64,000 bases of DNA from Brevibacillus sedimenti (GCF_020923495.1 NZ_CP064048.1:1071001-1135000); one strand, 5' to 3'; positions 36,937-47,080 are shown, counted from the first letter of the stretch. Numbers and translations: made by a program. The notes: generated by a model from the sequence alone, not told the origin.

Positions 36937-37796
36937 TGACCCCCGCTGAAATCAAAACATACTTGAAAAGAATCGGCATTGAGGACATACAGCCGCCAAC
37001 CTTGTCTTACCTCACGCAGCTTCACAGAGCGCATGTGGCATCCATCTCCTGGCAAACCATTGATATCGTCGCCGGCAGACCGGCTCCGATCGATCTGGAT
37101 GAGTGCGTCCGGCTCATGCTGAGTAACCGCAGCGGTTATTGCTTTCACTTGAACGGCGCATTCAGTGTGCTTCTTCGTTCGCTTGGCTTCCGGGTTTTTT
37201 GGCATAGAGCCGGCGTCCAGCCTCTGGGGCAGGAACCTCGGATCAATTCCTTTCACCTCGGGTTAACCGTCAGCCTGCCGAATGAAGAGCAACAAGAACA
37301 GCGATACATCGTCGATGTGGGATTGGGCGATATGCCCTATGAACCAATCCCGCTGCAGATCGGCACTTACGAACAAGGGCCGCTGCGCTACCAGGTTGAG
37401 AGCTCCGGCGTCGTTCAAGGCGGTTGGCGGCTTGTTCATGACCCGAACGCATCGTTTGTCGGTGTAGATTTTGCTCCTGATGACTTGGAGGACCTGGAAG
37501 AGTTCAAACCCAAACACGAATTTTACAGCACGTCGCCGGAGTCACCCTGGTATAAGCTGTTTCTTGTTCGGCACAGACACGCCACGGGCAGTAATGAATT
37601 GAGAGGCTGTATATGGAACAAGCGGGGAATCGATGGGATTGAGAAAATCGAACTCCGTACAAAATCGCAATGGCTGGAAGTGCTGGGAGATGTGTTTCAG
37701 GAGCATTTGGTCAATTATAGCAAGCTGGAGCGTGACGATCTATGGAATCGGGTATGGAACTACCATGAGGAATGGAAAAAAGCGAATCAAAAATAA
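36933..37796 (+). CDS. Arylamine N-acetyltransferase
   Basis: Transfers acetyl from acetyl-CoA to the nitrogen of arylamines and hydrazines. The 287-residue protein has the cysteine of the catalytic triad in NRSGYCFHLNGAF near residue 70, the histidine in INSFHLGLTV near 108 and the aspartate in YIVDVGLGD near 125. The usual E after CF is H here, a small departure. It overlaps the FMN reductase stop by four bases and is the last gene of the EamA operon. With the reductase and exporter it suggests detoxification of nitro- or azo-aromatics. Confidence 0.92.
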   Translation: MMTPAEIKTYLKRIGIEDIQPPTLSYLTQLHRAHVASISWQTIDIVAGRPAPIDLDECVRLMLSNRSGYCFHLNGAFSVLLRSLGFRVFWHRAGVQPLGQEPRINSFHLGLTVSLPNEEQQEQRYIVDVGLGDMPYEPIPLQIGTYEQGPLRYQVESSGVVQGGWRLVHDPNASFVGVDFAPDDLEDLEEFKPKHEFYSTSPESPWYKLFLVRHRHATGSNELRGCIWNKRGIDGIEKIELRTKSQWLEVLGDVFQEHLVNYSKLERDDLWNRVWNYHEEWKKANQK

Positions 37797-37821
37797 ACGG
37801 GGACCAATCCAGTTTCGTTGC

Positions 37822-37859
37822 AAAAAAACCGTCAGGGATATGTTTCGTTCCCTGACGGT
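37822..37859 (-). terminator. Terminator of the DUF554 gene
   Basis: Perfect 11-base stem ACCGTCAGGGA/TCCCTGACGGT followed on the minus strand by TTTTTT. It probably also ends the converging acetyltransferase operon. Confidence 0.9.
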
Positions 37860-37960
37860 CCTCTATTTGTGGTCATGGTTGCCATGCAATTGCCCGCACG
37901 GTTTTCTACACACATATTGACTCTGCATTTATTTGCGGCCAAAGGAATAATTCGTCCACG

Positions 37961-38677
37961 TTATTTGAAGAAGGTGTCCAACCACTCCACAAGCGGAACA
38001 CTCACTGCCGCAATTACCAGTGCAGGCAGCATATTGGCGACATTGATTTTCCGCAATTCCAAAATGTTGATGCCGATCGCGATAATCATCAATCCCCCTA
38101 CCGCCGTTACCTCCGCCAGGATGGCCTCCAGCATCGCCGGGCTGACCAGACTGTTGATTTGTGTGGCCAACAGGGCAATCGTTCCCTGATAGAGAAAGAC
38201 GGGAATCGCGGAGAAGATGACGCCTATGCCCAATGTCGATGAAAAGATGATCGCCGACAAGCCATCCAGCATAGATTTCGTGTACAAAATGTCGTGGTTG
38301 TTGCGCAAACCGCTGTCCAACGAACCCAACACGCCCATGGCACCGATGCAGTACACCAGCGTTGCCGTTACAAACCCGGTAGCGATTGTCCCCTGTCGGT
38401 TTCCCCCCATCTTTTTCTCCAGCCATTGGCCCAAGCGATTCAGGTTTTTATCGATGCCCATCAGTTCTCCGATGATCGAGCCCAGCACGATGCTGACAAT
38501 CATGATCAAAATGTTGTTCGTATCCAGGCTCATTTTCACTCCCAGCACGATAACGGCAAGAGCAATCCCCTGCATCACCGTCTGCCGGATTGATTCCGGG
38601 ATGCCGGACAACAAGCGCCCCAGCAATGCTCCCGCCGCAATGGCAAGCGTATTTACCAGTGTCCCCAACAAAAACAC
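37961..38677 (-). CDS. DUF554 family membrane protein (YqgA/YdfK-like)
   Basis: A 238-residue membrane protein with about seven helices. Recognisable segments are LLGTLVNTLAIAAGALLGRL, then GVKMSLDTNNILIMIVSIVL and MGVLGSLDSGLRNNHDILYT. DUF554 proteins are putative transporters of unknown substrate. The GTG chosen lies eight bases after AGAGGAG; a GTG three codons earlier overlaps that site. Confidence 0.88.
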   Translation of the reverse strand: MFLLGTLVNTLAIAAGALLGRLLSGIPESIRQTVMQGIALAVIVLGVKMSLDTNNILIMIVSIVLGSIIGELMGIDKNLNRLGQWLEKKMGGNRQGTIATGFVTATLVYCIGAMGVLGSLDSGLRNNHDILYTKSMLDGLSAIIFSSTLGIGVIFSAIPVFLYQGTIALLATQINSLVSPAMLEAILAEVTAVGGLMIIAIGINILELRKINVANMLPALVIAAVSVPLVEWLDTFFK

Positions 38678-39028
38678 GTTCTCCACTCCTCTGTGATCGC
38701 AGCTTTTGGAAGAACTCCGTTTTGCCATTTCTGTACGCGGTGCTTTTACCGGGGGCTTTTACACAGGGCATTCGAAACAGCCTCTTCTGCACATATGTAC
38801 AAAGCTGTTTTCACTCTGCCGTTATTCCCTCTTTCGCCTTTCCCTGCAAAGCGCTGCCGCGAAGGCACAGCCGCCTTCTTATGTTCCTCCTCAAGCGTTC
38901 TCTCCTTGCTGTTTCATGCCGTTCGCGGAATTTCCATCTGGTTGTTGCCGGTGCAATCATGTCAGAATCTCTGTCTCACCAGGGACTCTGCCGGTCATCA
39001 CCTGAGCAGGCAACGTGGCCTCTTCCGC
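38678..39028. other. Intergenic stretch without a recognised gene
   Basis: About 350 bases between DUF554 and the aminotransferase gene. Open frames here are short and overlap each other without ribosome binding sites or recognisable motifs. I see no clear hairpin with a T tract. A remnant or the promoter of DUF554 are the likely contents. Confidence 0.4.
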
Positions 39029-40189
39029 CTACGCCGGGTTGAACGCGGACGCAATCTCGCGGACCGCTTCCAGCAGCGCGTCTACGTCTTCCTCCGTATT
39101 AAAGACGCCAAAGCTGACCCGCACGGCTCCTCGCTGTTCCGTTCCTGCGGTCTGGTGTCCCAGCGGCGAGCAGTGGTAGCCGGCCCGCGTCGCAATCCCG
39201 TACTGCTGATCCAGGATAAAAGACGCCTCCGCAGCATCAACGCCTGCGATGTTAAAGGAAACGACGCCGACTCTTTCCGTTTCAATGCCCGGTCCGTACC
39301 ATTCCACTCCCGGAATCTCCTGCAGTCCCGATATCGTCCGCTTCGTCAGTTCCCACTCATGTGCACGAATGGCTTCCACGCCTTTTTCCATGACAAACGT
39401 CACTCCGGCCAACAGACCAGCCAATCCCGTCGTGTTGACTGTTCCGCTCTCATAGCGGTCCGGCCTGGTCGTCGGCTGTTCGATTGCTTCTGATTGACTG
39501 CCTGTCCCTCCGTGGATCAGCGGCTCCAGATCTATTGACTCGTGAACGTACAGGCCGCCGGTCCCCTGGGGCCCGTAAAGTCCCTTGTGTCCGGGGAATG
39601 CCAGCATGCCGATGTTCATTTGCTCCACGTCGATCGGCAAGACCCCTGCCGATTGGGACGCGTCCACAAGCAATACGACACCGTGCCGCTTCGCCACTTC
39701 CCCCAATTCGGCGACCGGCAGAATCACCCCGGTCAAATTGGAAGCGTGGCTGACCACCAATAGTTTCGTTTTAGGCGTGATCGCCCGATCAAAATCTTCC
39801 GCGTGAAACCGTTGGTCGTCTCTCGGTTCCACATAGGTTATTTCCACCTGTTTGGTCCGACGCATGTACTCCAGCGGACGGCGCACGGAGTTGTGCTCAA
39901 TCGACGATGTGACGACATGGTCCCCTTCTTTCAAAAACCCTTTGATCGCTTGATTCAGCGCCTGGGTCGCATTGAGATAAAAAAAGAGGTTATTCGGGTT
40001 TTGAATCCCAAACAACCGAGCCAATTGCACCCGCGTCCGAAACACGGTCTTGCTCGCCTTCATCGCCAACGCGTGCCCGCCTCTGCCCGGATTGGCCGCA
40101 AACTCATCAAGCACCTCAGCCATCATTTCCTTTACCCCGGGCGGTTTGGGCCAGGTAGAAGCAGCATTGTCCAGGTAAATGATCCGCAT
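39029..40189 (-). CDS. Class V aminotransferase, cysteine desulfurase-like
   Basis: PLP enzyme of the NifS/SufS fold, 386 residues. It shows YLDNAASTWPKPPGVKEMM at the start, a PLP-binding lysine in FPGHKGLYGP near residue 202 and an active-site-type cysteine in AGYHCSPLGHQT near 344. It belongs to the group annotated as cysteine desulfurase family (EF2568 type), not to the main Fe-S cluster enzymes. Members often pair with DUF3343 proteins, and one is encoded about 7 kb away. It lies 18 bases downstream of parB and may be read from the same message. Confidence 0.88.
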   Translation of the reverse strand: MRIIYLDNAASTWPKPPGVKEMMAEVLDEFAANPGRGGHALAMKASKTVFRTRVQLARLFGIQNPNNLFFYLNATQALNQAIKGFLKEGDHVVTSSIEHNSVRRPLEYMRRTKQVEITYVEPRDDQRFHAEDFDRAITPKTKLLVVSHASNLTGVILPVAELGEVAKRHGVVLLVDASQSAGVLPIDVEQMNIGMLAFPGHKGLYGPQGTGGLYVHESIDLEPLIHGGTGSQSEAIEQPTTRPDRYESGTVNTTGLAGLLAGVTFVMEKGVEAIRAHEWELTKRTISGLQEIPGVEWYGPGIETERVGVVSFNIAGVDAAEASFILDQQYGIATRAGYHCSPLGHQTAGTEQRGAVRVSFGVFNTEEDVDALLEAVREIASAFNPA

Positions 40190-40207
40190 TGCTTCCTCCT
40201 TATGGGG

Positions 40208-41050
40208 TTACTCCACATACAAAATGTCCAATATGCGCTGCAAGTCTTCCTGCGAGTAGAAGTCGATCTCGATTTTCCCCCGTTTGGTTCCCTTTTTAAT
40301 CTTCACCGATGTGCCAAGACGGCTGCGCAAACGTTCCTCCAGTTCCATGAGCTGGGGTTCCTTTTTGGGCTTTTTCTTCTTCGGTGTTTCACGTGAAACA
40401 TTCAGTTGTTTCACCATTTCCTCCAACTGCCGCACACTCAATCCCTTTTTGACGACATCATTGGCAAGCTGGAGTTGTACCGTTTCCTTTTCCACGGACA
40501 ACAATGCACGGGCATGTCCCATCGACAGCTCTGACGCTGACACCATTTCGCGAATCTTTTTGGGCAGCTGCAGCAGGCGCAGCATATTGGCCACGTGCGG
40601 TCTGCTCTTGCCGATCTTTTGGGCCAACTGTTCCTGCGTATACGAATGATGAGCGATCAGCTTTTCGTACGCTTCCGCTTCTTCGAGCGGATTCAGGTCT
40701 TCCCGCTGAAGGTTTTCGATCAGGGCAATCTCCATCAACTGTTGGTCGGAGTACGCCTTGACCACGGCGGGCACTTTTTTCAATCCGACCGATTTGGCTG
40801 CCCGCAATCGCCGTTCTCCCGCCACCAATTCATAGCCTTTGATGCTTTTTCGCACAATCAGCGGCTGAATGATACCGTGTTCCTTGATCGACTGAGCCAG
40901 TTCTTCGATCGCTGTCGGTTCAAACTCTTTCCGTGGTTGATACGGGTTGGGACGAATATCTCCGACGGCGATCTCCGTTACGCTCTCACCCTCTTCAATG
41001 AGATTGGACGTGATCAACGCGTTCAAACCTTTCCCTAAGCCCCTGCTCAT
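40208..41050 (-). CDS. parB: Chromosome-partitioning protein ParB (Spo0J)
   Basis: CTP-dependent clamp that loads at parS sites and spreads to organise the origin region. The 280-residue protein has the ParB/Srx nuclease-like N-domain with LVAGERRLRAAKSVGLKKVP, the helix-turn-helix (YTQEQLAQKIGKSRPHVANM) and a C-terminal dimer domain. It starts MSRGLGKGLNALI, the usual ParA-interacting tail. It overlaps parA by four bases. A perfect parS is inside the gene. Confidence 0.98.
   Translation of the reverse strand: MSRGLGKGLNALITSNLIEEGESVTEIAVGDIRPNPYQPRKEFEPTAIEELAQSIKEHGIIQPLIVRKSIKGYELVAGERRLRAAKSVGLKKVPAVVKAYSDQQLMEIALIENLQREDLNPLEEAEAYEKLIAHHSYTQEQLAQKIGKSRPHVANMLRLLQLPKKIREMVSASELSMGHARALLSVEKETVQLQLANDVVKKGLSVRQLEEMVKQLNVSRETPKKKKPKKEPQLMELEERLRSRLGTSVKIKKGTKRGKIEIDFYSQEDLQRILDILYVE
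40385..40400. promoter_or_regulatory. parS site inside parB
   Basis: Perfect 16-base palindrome TGTTTCACGTGAAACA, identical to the Bacillus consensus, within the parB coding sequence as in B. subtilis spo0J. Confidence 0.97.
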
Positions 41051-41814
41051 ACCCCTACCACTTCCTTCGCCAAGTCGGTATACACTTCCGCTCCGCGAGA
41101 GCGCGGATCATACGTGATAATCGCCTGTCCGTGCGACGGCGCTTCACTCAAGCGCACATTGCGGGGAATAATCGTCTTGTACACCTTTTCCTGAAAGTAC
41201 TTCTTCACTTCTTCAATTACCTGCAGTCCCAGGTTGGTACGCGCATCCAGCATGGTCAGAACGACGCCTTCGATCGTCAGCTGAGAGTTCAAATGTTTCT
41301 GAACCAGGCGGATCGTGTTCAGCAGTTGGCTCAATCCTTCCAGCGCATAGTACTCACACTGGATCGGAATCAGCACCGAATCCGCCGCCGTCAGGGAATT
41401 CACCGTCAGGATTCCGAGCGAAGGCGGACAATCGATAATGACGTAATCGTATTTGTCTTTGACGACTTCCAGTGCCTTTTTTAACCGAACCTCACGCGAG
41501 ATGGTTGGGACGAGCTCAATTTCCGCACCGGCCAATTGAATGGTAGCAGGGATGATCATCAGACCATTGATGTCAGTGGGCAACGTGGCATCTACGGGGC
41601 TGACATCATTGATGAGCACGTCGTAGATACAGTAGCGCACATCCGCTTTGTTCACACCAATCCCGCTGGTTGCGTTCCCCTGCGGATCAATGTCCACCAG
41701 CAGCACTTTCTTTCCCAACGTAGCCAAACAAGCGCTGAGGTTGACGGACGTGGTCGTCTTTCCTACGCCACCTTTCTGGTTTGCTACCGCAATGATTTTA
41801 CCCAACTTCTCCAC
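41047..41814 (-). CDS. parA: Chromosome-partitioning ATPase ParA (Soj)
   Basis: Deviant Walker ATPase that works with ParB in origin segregation and also regulates DnaA. The 255-residue protein has the deviant Walker A motif KGGVGKTTTSVNLSACLA near its N-terminus. Walker A' lies in LLVDIDPQGNATSGIG and Walker B in YVIIDCPPSLGIL. It starts at an ATG and overlaps parB by four bases. About 250 bases separate it from noc, so it may have its own promoter. Confidence 0.98.
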   Translation of the reverse strand: MEKLGKIIAVANQKGGVGKTTTSVNLSACLATLGKKVLLVDIDPQGNATSGIGVNKADVRYCIYDVLINDVSPVDATLPTDINGLMIIPATIQLAGAEIELVPTISREVRLKKALEVVKDKYDYVIIDCPPSLGILTVNSLTAADSVLIPIQCEYYALEGLSQLLNTIRLVQKHLNSQLTIEGVVLTMLDARTNLGLQVIEEVKKYFQEKVYKTIIPRNVRLSEAPSHGQAIITYDPRSRGAEVYTDLAKEVVGV

Positions 41815-42060
41815 CTCATTTTTACACCATTCTACTAACCATGTTACCAGATTTAATCCAGAGTCGTACGCTGGAATTTAGAATTGAAACATTTTTCCAC
41901 CCAAGGGCCCGAAGTGCCTCTTCGTCCTCCCAAATCATCAAAATGGGACGAGAGCCAAAAAGAAAGGCGGCTGTTGTCCGCCACCGTGTTCCTGCTTTAC
42001 GGAACGATTCGATCATCGTGTCCTTTCCCCATTGGAAATCCGTGTGTACCTCTATTAGGT

Positions 42061-42921
42061 CTATTTCCCTTCCATCCGTTTGGGAATGCGAATAGTAAAT
42101 TGATAGTATTCCTCGTGGTCCTCTTCATTCGTCTCGACTGCCAGACCGGTCTGCAGCACCATGTCAATGGACTGACGCACCGTGTTGATAGCGATGCGCG
42201 CATCCCGGGAAAAAGCTTTCCACTTGGGCTTTGCCTCTTTTTCCTGTTTGGGTTGTTCTGCTGCCTCCAGGAGCTGCTTTACCCGCGTCTCCGTCTGCTT
42301 GACGTTCCATTCCCGCTCCAGAATTTCCTGCAGGACTTTGCGCTGCAAATCGGCATTCTTCAACGGAATCAAAGCGCGCGCGTGTCTCTCCGTCACTTTT
42401 CGGGTGAGCAGGGCATCCTGAATCTCCTGCGGCAAATGGAGCAGCCGCAGCTTGTTGGCGATGGTGGACTGCCCTTTGCCCAAACGCTGCGCCAGGCTTT
42501 CCTGCGTCAGGTTGTGCAGGTCAATCAGCTTCTGATACGCGATGGCTTCTTCAATGGCCGTCAAGCCTTCGCGCTGCAGGTTTTCAATCAAGGCGATCGA
42601 AGCTGTCTGGGTATCGTTAAAATCCTTGATAATTGCCGGAATACGCTCCATCCCCAGCTTTTTCGTCGCACGCCAACGCCGCTCCCCAGCGATCAACTCG
42701 TATCGGTTGTTTCGCAAGCGAACGACAATCGGTTGAATCAATCCATGCGTGCGGATGGTTTGGCACAGTTCATCGATTTTTTCGTCATCAAATACCGTCC
42801 GAGGCTGATATGGATTGGGTACGATTTCATCAACGGGTATTTGTCGTATTTCTTCATTGTCTGTTTTGTCCGTCAACCCGAAAATGCGAGAAAATGAATC
42901 TTTAACTGCCATGGTTTGCAT
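42061..42921 (-). CDS. noc: Nucleoid occlusion protein Noc
   Basis: ParB paralogue that binds its own sites on the chromosome and membrane to prevent division over the nucleoid. The 286-residue protein shows [13 protein letters not shown] near its start, the amphipathic membrane-binding tail of Noc. It has [17 protein letters not shown] in the CTP-binding domain and a helix-turn-helix [20 protein letters not shown]. Position between rsmG and parA is as in Bacillus. The ATG at MAVKD may be the true start, two codons after the one given. Confidence 0.95.
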   Translation of the reverse strand: MQTMAVKDSFSRIFGLTDKTDNEEIRQIPVDEIVPNPYQPRTVFDDEKIDELCQTIRTHGLIQPIVVRLRNNRYELIAGERRWRATKKLGMERIPAIIKDFNDTQTASIALIENLQREGLTAIEEAIAYQKLIDLHNLTQESLAQRLGKGQSTIANKLRLLHLPQEIQDALLTRKVTERHARALIPLKNADLQRKVLQEILEREWNVKQTETRVKQLLEAAEQPKQEKEAKPKWKAFSRDARIAINTVRQSIDMVLQTGLAVETNEEDHEEYYQFTIRIPKRMEGK

Positions 42922-43488
42922 CCCCCACTTCCAACCGTTCCATCAGCCGCTGTGCTAAACAAGACGTGACGATTCCCTGGTTGACAAAACTTCCGCCTGA
43001 GCCGTTCGACGCAGCCGTCATCATTATTGGATTTCGGAACATTTTCTTCCCGTATCGGTCTGGCGAGCTCACACGTTGCTGGGTTGGGTGATACGGTCGA
43101 AAGAAAAACTTTTGATCGTCTGATCGTCGCTTTTTAAAGCTGTCGATCCTTCTATTGTGAATGGTTCATCCTGCTGTTTCAGGCTGCGCATCACTGAAGC
43201 ATTTGCGTGTTGAAACAGGAAGAACACCTGCTGGAGTAGTCCTTCCAAGAATGATCATGCTTCATCAGCCAAGCGTATATCTACTGCTCCAGGCAAATCA
43301 TCGTGACGTGTGTTTATCTTTTTTCTGAAACAGCAAAACAGTCGACGTCGTCTCTGTGATGCAGTCGAGTGCTTTTCCTGCGGATTTTTTACCAAATCGT
43401 TGACGCCGTGGCACATGCGTATCTGTCTTACAGTCTTCTTCTTTCCTAATTATTCTGCACGGTCCGTTTAATTCCTGCTGCGGAAACG
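42922..43488. other. Upstream region of noc, no gene seen
   Basis: About 570 bases with no frame that has both a ribosome site and recognisable content. It contains an inverted pair CTGTTTCA/TGAAACAG about 30 bases apart (near 43175-43225) that recalls half of a parS palindrome, and a perfect parS right at its end. Confidence 0.45.
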
Positions 43489-43504
43489 TGTTTCACGTGA
43501 AACA
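43489..43504. promoter_or_regulatory. parS site next to mgtC
   Basis: Second perfect TGTTTCACGTGAAACA palindrome. It ends on the last bases before the mgtC stop codon, about 3.1 kb from the parS in parB. Confidence 0.97.
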
Positions 43505-44050
43505 TCAATTACTGTCTTGCTTGTTACCTTCCTGTTCCTGATGTTCGTATTCATAATCGTCATCTCCTGGCTCCTGCCGGCTCCGGAAGTTGAACAAATG
43601 GGGGAACAAGCGGTGGAAATCAAGCGTCAGATAAGCAAAAAATGCCGCAATGATTGCCGTGATGTACATGCCGGCACTGAACATCAAACCGATGGCCGAA
43701 GCCACCCACATGCCCGCCGCCGTCGTCAGCCCTTTAACCGTACCGTTAAACTTGATAATCGCCCCTGCGCCCAAAAAGCCCATGCCGGTAACCACCTGGG
43801 CGGCTACGCGGCCTGGATCGTTGTTTACACCACTGCTCGAAAAGCCGTAGATGGAAGCAAGTCCAAACAGGCATGAACCGAAGCAGACGAGACTGTACGT
43901 GCGGAATCCTGCTCCCCGCTGCCGATTGGCTCCTCTGATGAAACGCTCTCGTTCCAATCCCATAATGGCTCCGGTCACAAACGCCAAAAACAGTCGAAGC
44001 AAAATCGTAGGCAGTTCCGGCGGGAAAAAAGTTGCATGAAGCGTATCCAT
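43505..44050 (-). CDS. MgtC/SapB family membrane protein
   Basis: A 181-residue protein with four to five N-terminal helices and the MgtC marks: LRLFLAFVTGAIMGLERERF, then GAGFRTYSLVCFGSCLFGL and VVTGMGFLGAGAIIKF. A short charged C-tail replaces the long cytoplasmic domain of some members. The family is linked to magnesium homeostasis and ATP synthase control; the role here is not evident. It lies between noc and rsmG, an insertion relative to Bacillus. Confidence 0.9.
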   Translation of the reverse strand: MDTLHATFFPPELPTILLRLFLAFVTGAIMGLERERFIRGANRQRGAGFRTYSLVCFGSCLFGLASIYGFSSSGVNNDPGRVAAQVVTGMGFLGAGAIIKFNGTVKGLTTAAGMWVASAIGLMFSAGMYITAIIAAFFAYLTLDFHRLFPHLFNFRSRQEPGDDDYEYEHQEQEGNKQDSN

Positions 44051-44325
44051 TTCCCTCTCAACCTCCCGTTCATGCTATCGTCTCTTGCGAAAAAAGACTG
44101 CTTTCTTTGAAAGTATGCGGACTAATCGGCTTTTATCAATGAACGGCTGTCCGCTTTAAAAAAGCACTGGCGGCTCACTGGGCCAAACATGTTTTTTTCA
44201 GTACAGGCGGAGGCGATTCCGGTGTCCCCAACGGTGTTCCCAAGCCTGCCAGCAGACAGATTCGATTCGGCTGATTCTTCACCATGCGTTTGCCGCTTGG
44301 GCAGCTTGCAATCATTCCCCTCTGC

Positions 44326-44357
44326 CAAAAAAGGGCCACAGCGTTGTGCCATAGCCC
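44326..44357 (-). terminator. Terminator of the mnmE-mnmG-rsmG operon
   Basis: Stem AGGGC/GCCCT with inner CACA/TGTG pairing, followed on the minus strand by TTTTTT; located about 55 bases past the rsmG stop. Confidence 0.75.
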
Positions 44358-44410
44358 TCTGGTCTCCAATAACGTCGGTGATCCCGCAGCCGCCCCGCTG
44401 CCGCCTGCTT

Positions 44411-45127
44411 CTACAGCAGCGGTTTTTTGGCAGGGGTGCCCGGCTTGCGCGGATAACCTTTCGGGGTGGCGCCCAGTTTTTCAATGATGACGATGTTGCG
44501 CTCCCCCGCTTCCTCCACCAGTTGAAACGTCTCTACTTTTTTCGTCTTGCCGCCCAGGGTCTTGATTGCCTTTTTCGCCTCGTTCAGTTCCGGCGAGATA
44601 TCGGCTCCCTTCAACGCGATGAAATGACCGCCGACGCGGGCGAACGGCAGGCAATACTCGGCCAGCACGTTCAGACGAGCGACCGCGCGGGCCACCACGA
44701 GATCAAACGACTCCCGATACGCCGCTTCCTGTCCGCGCTCCTCCGCCCGGCCGTGGACCGGATATACGTCTTCCAGACCAAGTTCGGCGGCAACGTGATT
44801 CAAAAAGGTCATCCGTTTGTTCAGCGAGTCAATGATGGTCATCTTGAGATGAGGAAAGCAGATTTTCAACGGGATGCTGGGAAATCCCGCCCCTCCGCCG
44901 ATGTCTGCCACAGACTCCACCTGATCAAAGGAAAAGTAGAAGGCAGGCGTAATCGAGTCGTAAAAATGCTTCACGTACACCTGTCCTTCTTCGGTAATCG
45001 CAGTCAGGTTCATTTTTTCATTCCACTCCACCAGCAGGCGGTAGTACGCGTCAAACTGCTCCAACTGGCGGGCGGACAGCACGATGCCCTTTGCTGCCAG
45101 CGCCTCGGCAAATTGCTCCTTGTTCAT
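44411..45127 (-). CDS. rsmG: 16S rRNA guanine-527 N7-methyltransferase RsmG
   Basis: SAM-dependent methyltransferase (GidB) modifying G527 of 16S rRNA; loss gives low-level streptomycin resistance. The 238-residue protein has [20 protein letters not shown] and the SAM motif [17 protein letters not shown]. Usual members have D(V/I)GSGAGFPG, so GG for GS and S for G are mild departures. It follows mnmG by 12 bases. Confidence 0.96.
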   Translation of the reverse strand: MNKEQFAEALAAKGIVLSARQLEQFDAYYRLLVEWNEKMNLTAITEEGQVYVKHFYDSITPAFYFSFDQVESVADIGGGAGFPSIPLKICFPHLKMTIIDSLNKRMTFLNHVAAELGLEDVYPVHGRAEERGQEAAYRESFDLVVARAVARLNVLAEYCLPFARVGGHFIALKGADISPELNEAKKAIKTLGGKTKKVETFQLVEEAGERNIVIIEKLGATPKGYPRKPGTPAKKPLL

Positions 45128-45139
45128 GCCTTCGTCTCC

Positions 45140-47035
45140 TTACTCGGCCGTTCTCACGCGATTGTACTGCTCCAGATATATCATCAATACGGAGATGTCT
45201 GCCGGGTTTACGCCGGATATGCGGGATGCCTGCCCGATATTCAGCGGACGGACTTTGCTCATTTTTTCCTGCGCTTCTTTGGACAAGCCGGAGATTTGAT
45301 GGTAATCAATGTCGTCCGGAATACGGCGTTCCTCCATCTTTTTCATCCGTTCCACCTGCTGCAGCGACTTGCGGATGTAGCCGTCGTACTTGATTTGGAT
45401 TTCCACCTGCTCTGCCACATCTTCCGGCACTGGTTCCGAAGTCGGCACCATTTGGATGATGTGCTGATAGGTGATTTCCGGACGGCGGAGCAGTTGGGCC
45501 AGATCGGTCACTTCCGTCAATTCCGGTGTACCGGCCGCGCGCAGCACTTCCTGCACGTGCGGCATATCCGGACGGACGCGGGTGTTCATGATTCGTTCCT
45601 TTTCCTTCTCGATCAGTTCCCGTTTGCGGCAGAACTTGCGATAGCGCTCTTCGCTGATCAGGCCGATCTCGTAACCGATGTCGGTCAGGCGCAGGTCAGC
45701 GTTGTCGTGTCGCAGCAGCAGCCGGTATTCTGCCCGGGAAGTGAGCAGCCGGTACGGTTCATTGGTTCCTTTGGTCACCAGGTCGTCGATCAACACCCCG
45801 ATGTACGCCTGTTCCCGCCCCAAAATGATCGGCGGTTTTCCCTGTACTTTTCGCGCTGCGTTAATCCCGGCCATCAAGCCTTGGCCGGCTGCCTCTTCAT
45901 AGCCGGACGTACCGTTGATCTGACCGGCTGTGAACAGCCCTTCCACCAGTTTGGTTTCCAACGACGGCCACAGCTGTGTCGGCACAATCGCGTCGTACTC
46001 GATGGCGTACCCCGGCCGCATCATTTTTACATTTTCCAGGCCGGCCATGGAACGCAGCATGGCCAACTGCACGTCTTCCGGCAAGCTGGTGGACATCCCC
46101 TGCACGTACATCTCTTCGGTGTGACGTCCCTCCGGCTCCAGGAACACCTGGTGCCGCGGCTTGTCGCTGAAACGCACCACCTTGTCCTCGATGGACGGAC
46201 AATAGCGCGGCCCCGTTCCCTCGATGATGCCGGAGTACATCGGCGCGCGATGCAGGTTGTTGTTGATCATCCGGTGTGTTTCTTCATTGGTATAGGTCAG
46301 CCAGCACGGCAGTTGATCCATGATAAACTCGGTGGTCTCGTACGAAAACGCGCGCGGCACGGTGTCGCCGGGCTGAATCTCCATCTTGGAGAAGTCGACG
46401 CTGCTCTTGTGCACACGCGGCGGCGTCCCGGTCTTGAAGCGAACCATCTCAAAGCCCAATTCCTGCAGATGATAGGCGAGACGGATCGACGGCCGCATGT
46501 TGTTTGGACCGCTTTCGTACTGGAGATCGCCCAGAATGATTTTCCCGCGCAGATACGTTCCGGTGGTCAGGACAACCGCTTTCGCCGAATAGCGGGCTCC
46601 CGTCTGCGTAATCACCCCTTCGCAGACGCCGTTGTTGACGATCAGCTCATCCACCATCGCCTGACGCAGGACCAGGTTGGGAGTCTGCTCAATCGTGTGT
46701 TTCATCTGATGCTGATAGGCAAATTTGTCTGCCTGCGCGCGCAGGGCGTGAACAGCCGGACCTTTGCCCGTGTTCAGCATCCGCATCTGAATGTGCGTTT
46801 TGTCTGTATTTTTGCCCATCTCTCCGCCCAAGGCGTCGATTTCGCGTACGACATGCCCCTTGGCCGGCCCGCCGACAGACGGGTTGCACGGCATAAAGGC
46901 AACCGCATCCAGGTTAATGGTCAACAGCAGCGTGCTGCATCCCATGCGCGCCGCCGCCAACGCTGCCTCGCAGCCGGCATGACCCGCACCAATTACTATG
47001 ACGTCATACGATTCCGCTTCGTAGGTTGCGTTCAT
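45140..47035 (-). CDS. mnmG: tRNA uridine-5-carboxymethylaminomethyl modification enzyme MnmG
   Basis: FAD enzyme (GidA) that with MnmE installs the cmnm5 group on U34 of several tRNAs. The 631-residue product shows the FAD motif [20 protein letters not shown] and [20 protein letters not shown]. Its C-terminus has the helical MnmE-binding domain with [16 protein letters not shown]. The ATG chosen follows AAGGAGG seven bases upstream, eleven codons inside the longest frame. mnmE is 45 bases upstream. Confidence 0.98.
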   Translation of the reverse strand: MNATYEAESYDVIVIGAGHAGCEAALAAARMGCSTLLLTINLDAVAFMPCNPSVGGPAKGHVVREIDALGGEMGKNTDKTHIQMRMLNTGKGPAVHALRAQADKFAYQHQMKHTIEQTPNLVLRQAMVDELIVNNGVCEGVITQTGARYSAKAVVLTTGTYLRGKIILGDLQYESGPNNMRPSIRLAYHLQELGFEMVRFKTGTPPRVHKSSVDFSKMEIQPGDTVPRAFSYETTEFIMDQLPCWLTYTNEETHRMINNNLHRAPMYSGIIEGTGPRYCPSIEDKVVRFSDKPRHQVFLEPEGRHTEEMYVQGMSTSLPEDVQLAMLRSMAGLENVKMMRPGYAIEYDAIVPTQLWPSLETKLVEGLFTAGQINGTSGYEEAAGQGLMAGINAARKVQGKPPIILGREQAYIGVLIDDLVTKGTNEPYRLLTSRAEYRLLLRHDNADLRLTDIGYEIGLISEERYRKFCRKRELIEKEKERIMNTRVRPDMPHVQEVLRAAGTPELTEVTDLAQLLRRPEITYQHIIQMVPTSEPVPEDVAEQVEIQIKYDGYIRKSLQQVERMKKMEERRIPDDIDYHQISGLSKEAQEKMSKVRPLNIGQASRISGVNPADISVLMIYLEQYNRVRTAE

Positions 47036-47080
47036 GGTTTTCCTCCTTACTCTCCAGTATGGGCGCACTCTCTTATTTTT

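Noticed and set aside
42203..42210. TCCCGGGA palindrome inside noc as a possible Noc-binding site
   Set aside because: Only the core matches; the flanking ATT/AAT of the known Noc site is absent on one side.
43175..43225. CTGTTTCA/TGAAACAG inverted pair upstream of noc as a parS variant
   Set aside because: The half-sites are about 30 bases apart and lack the central CACGTG, so ParB clamp loading is unlikely.
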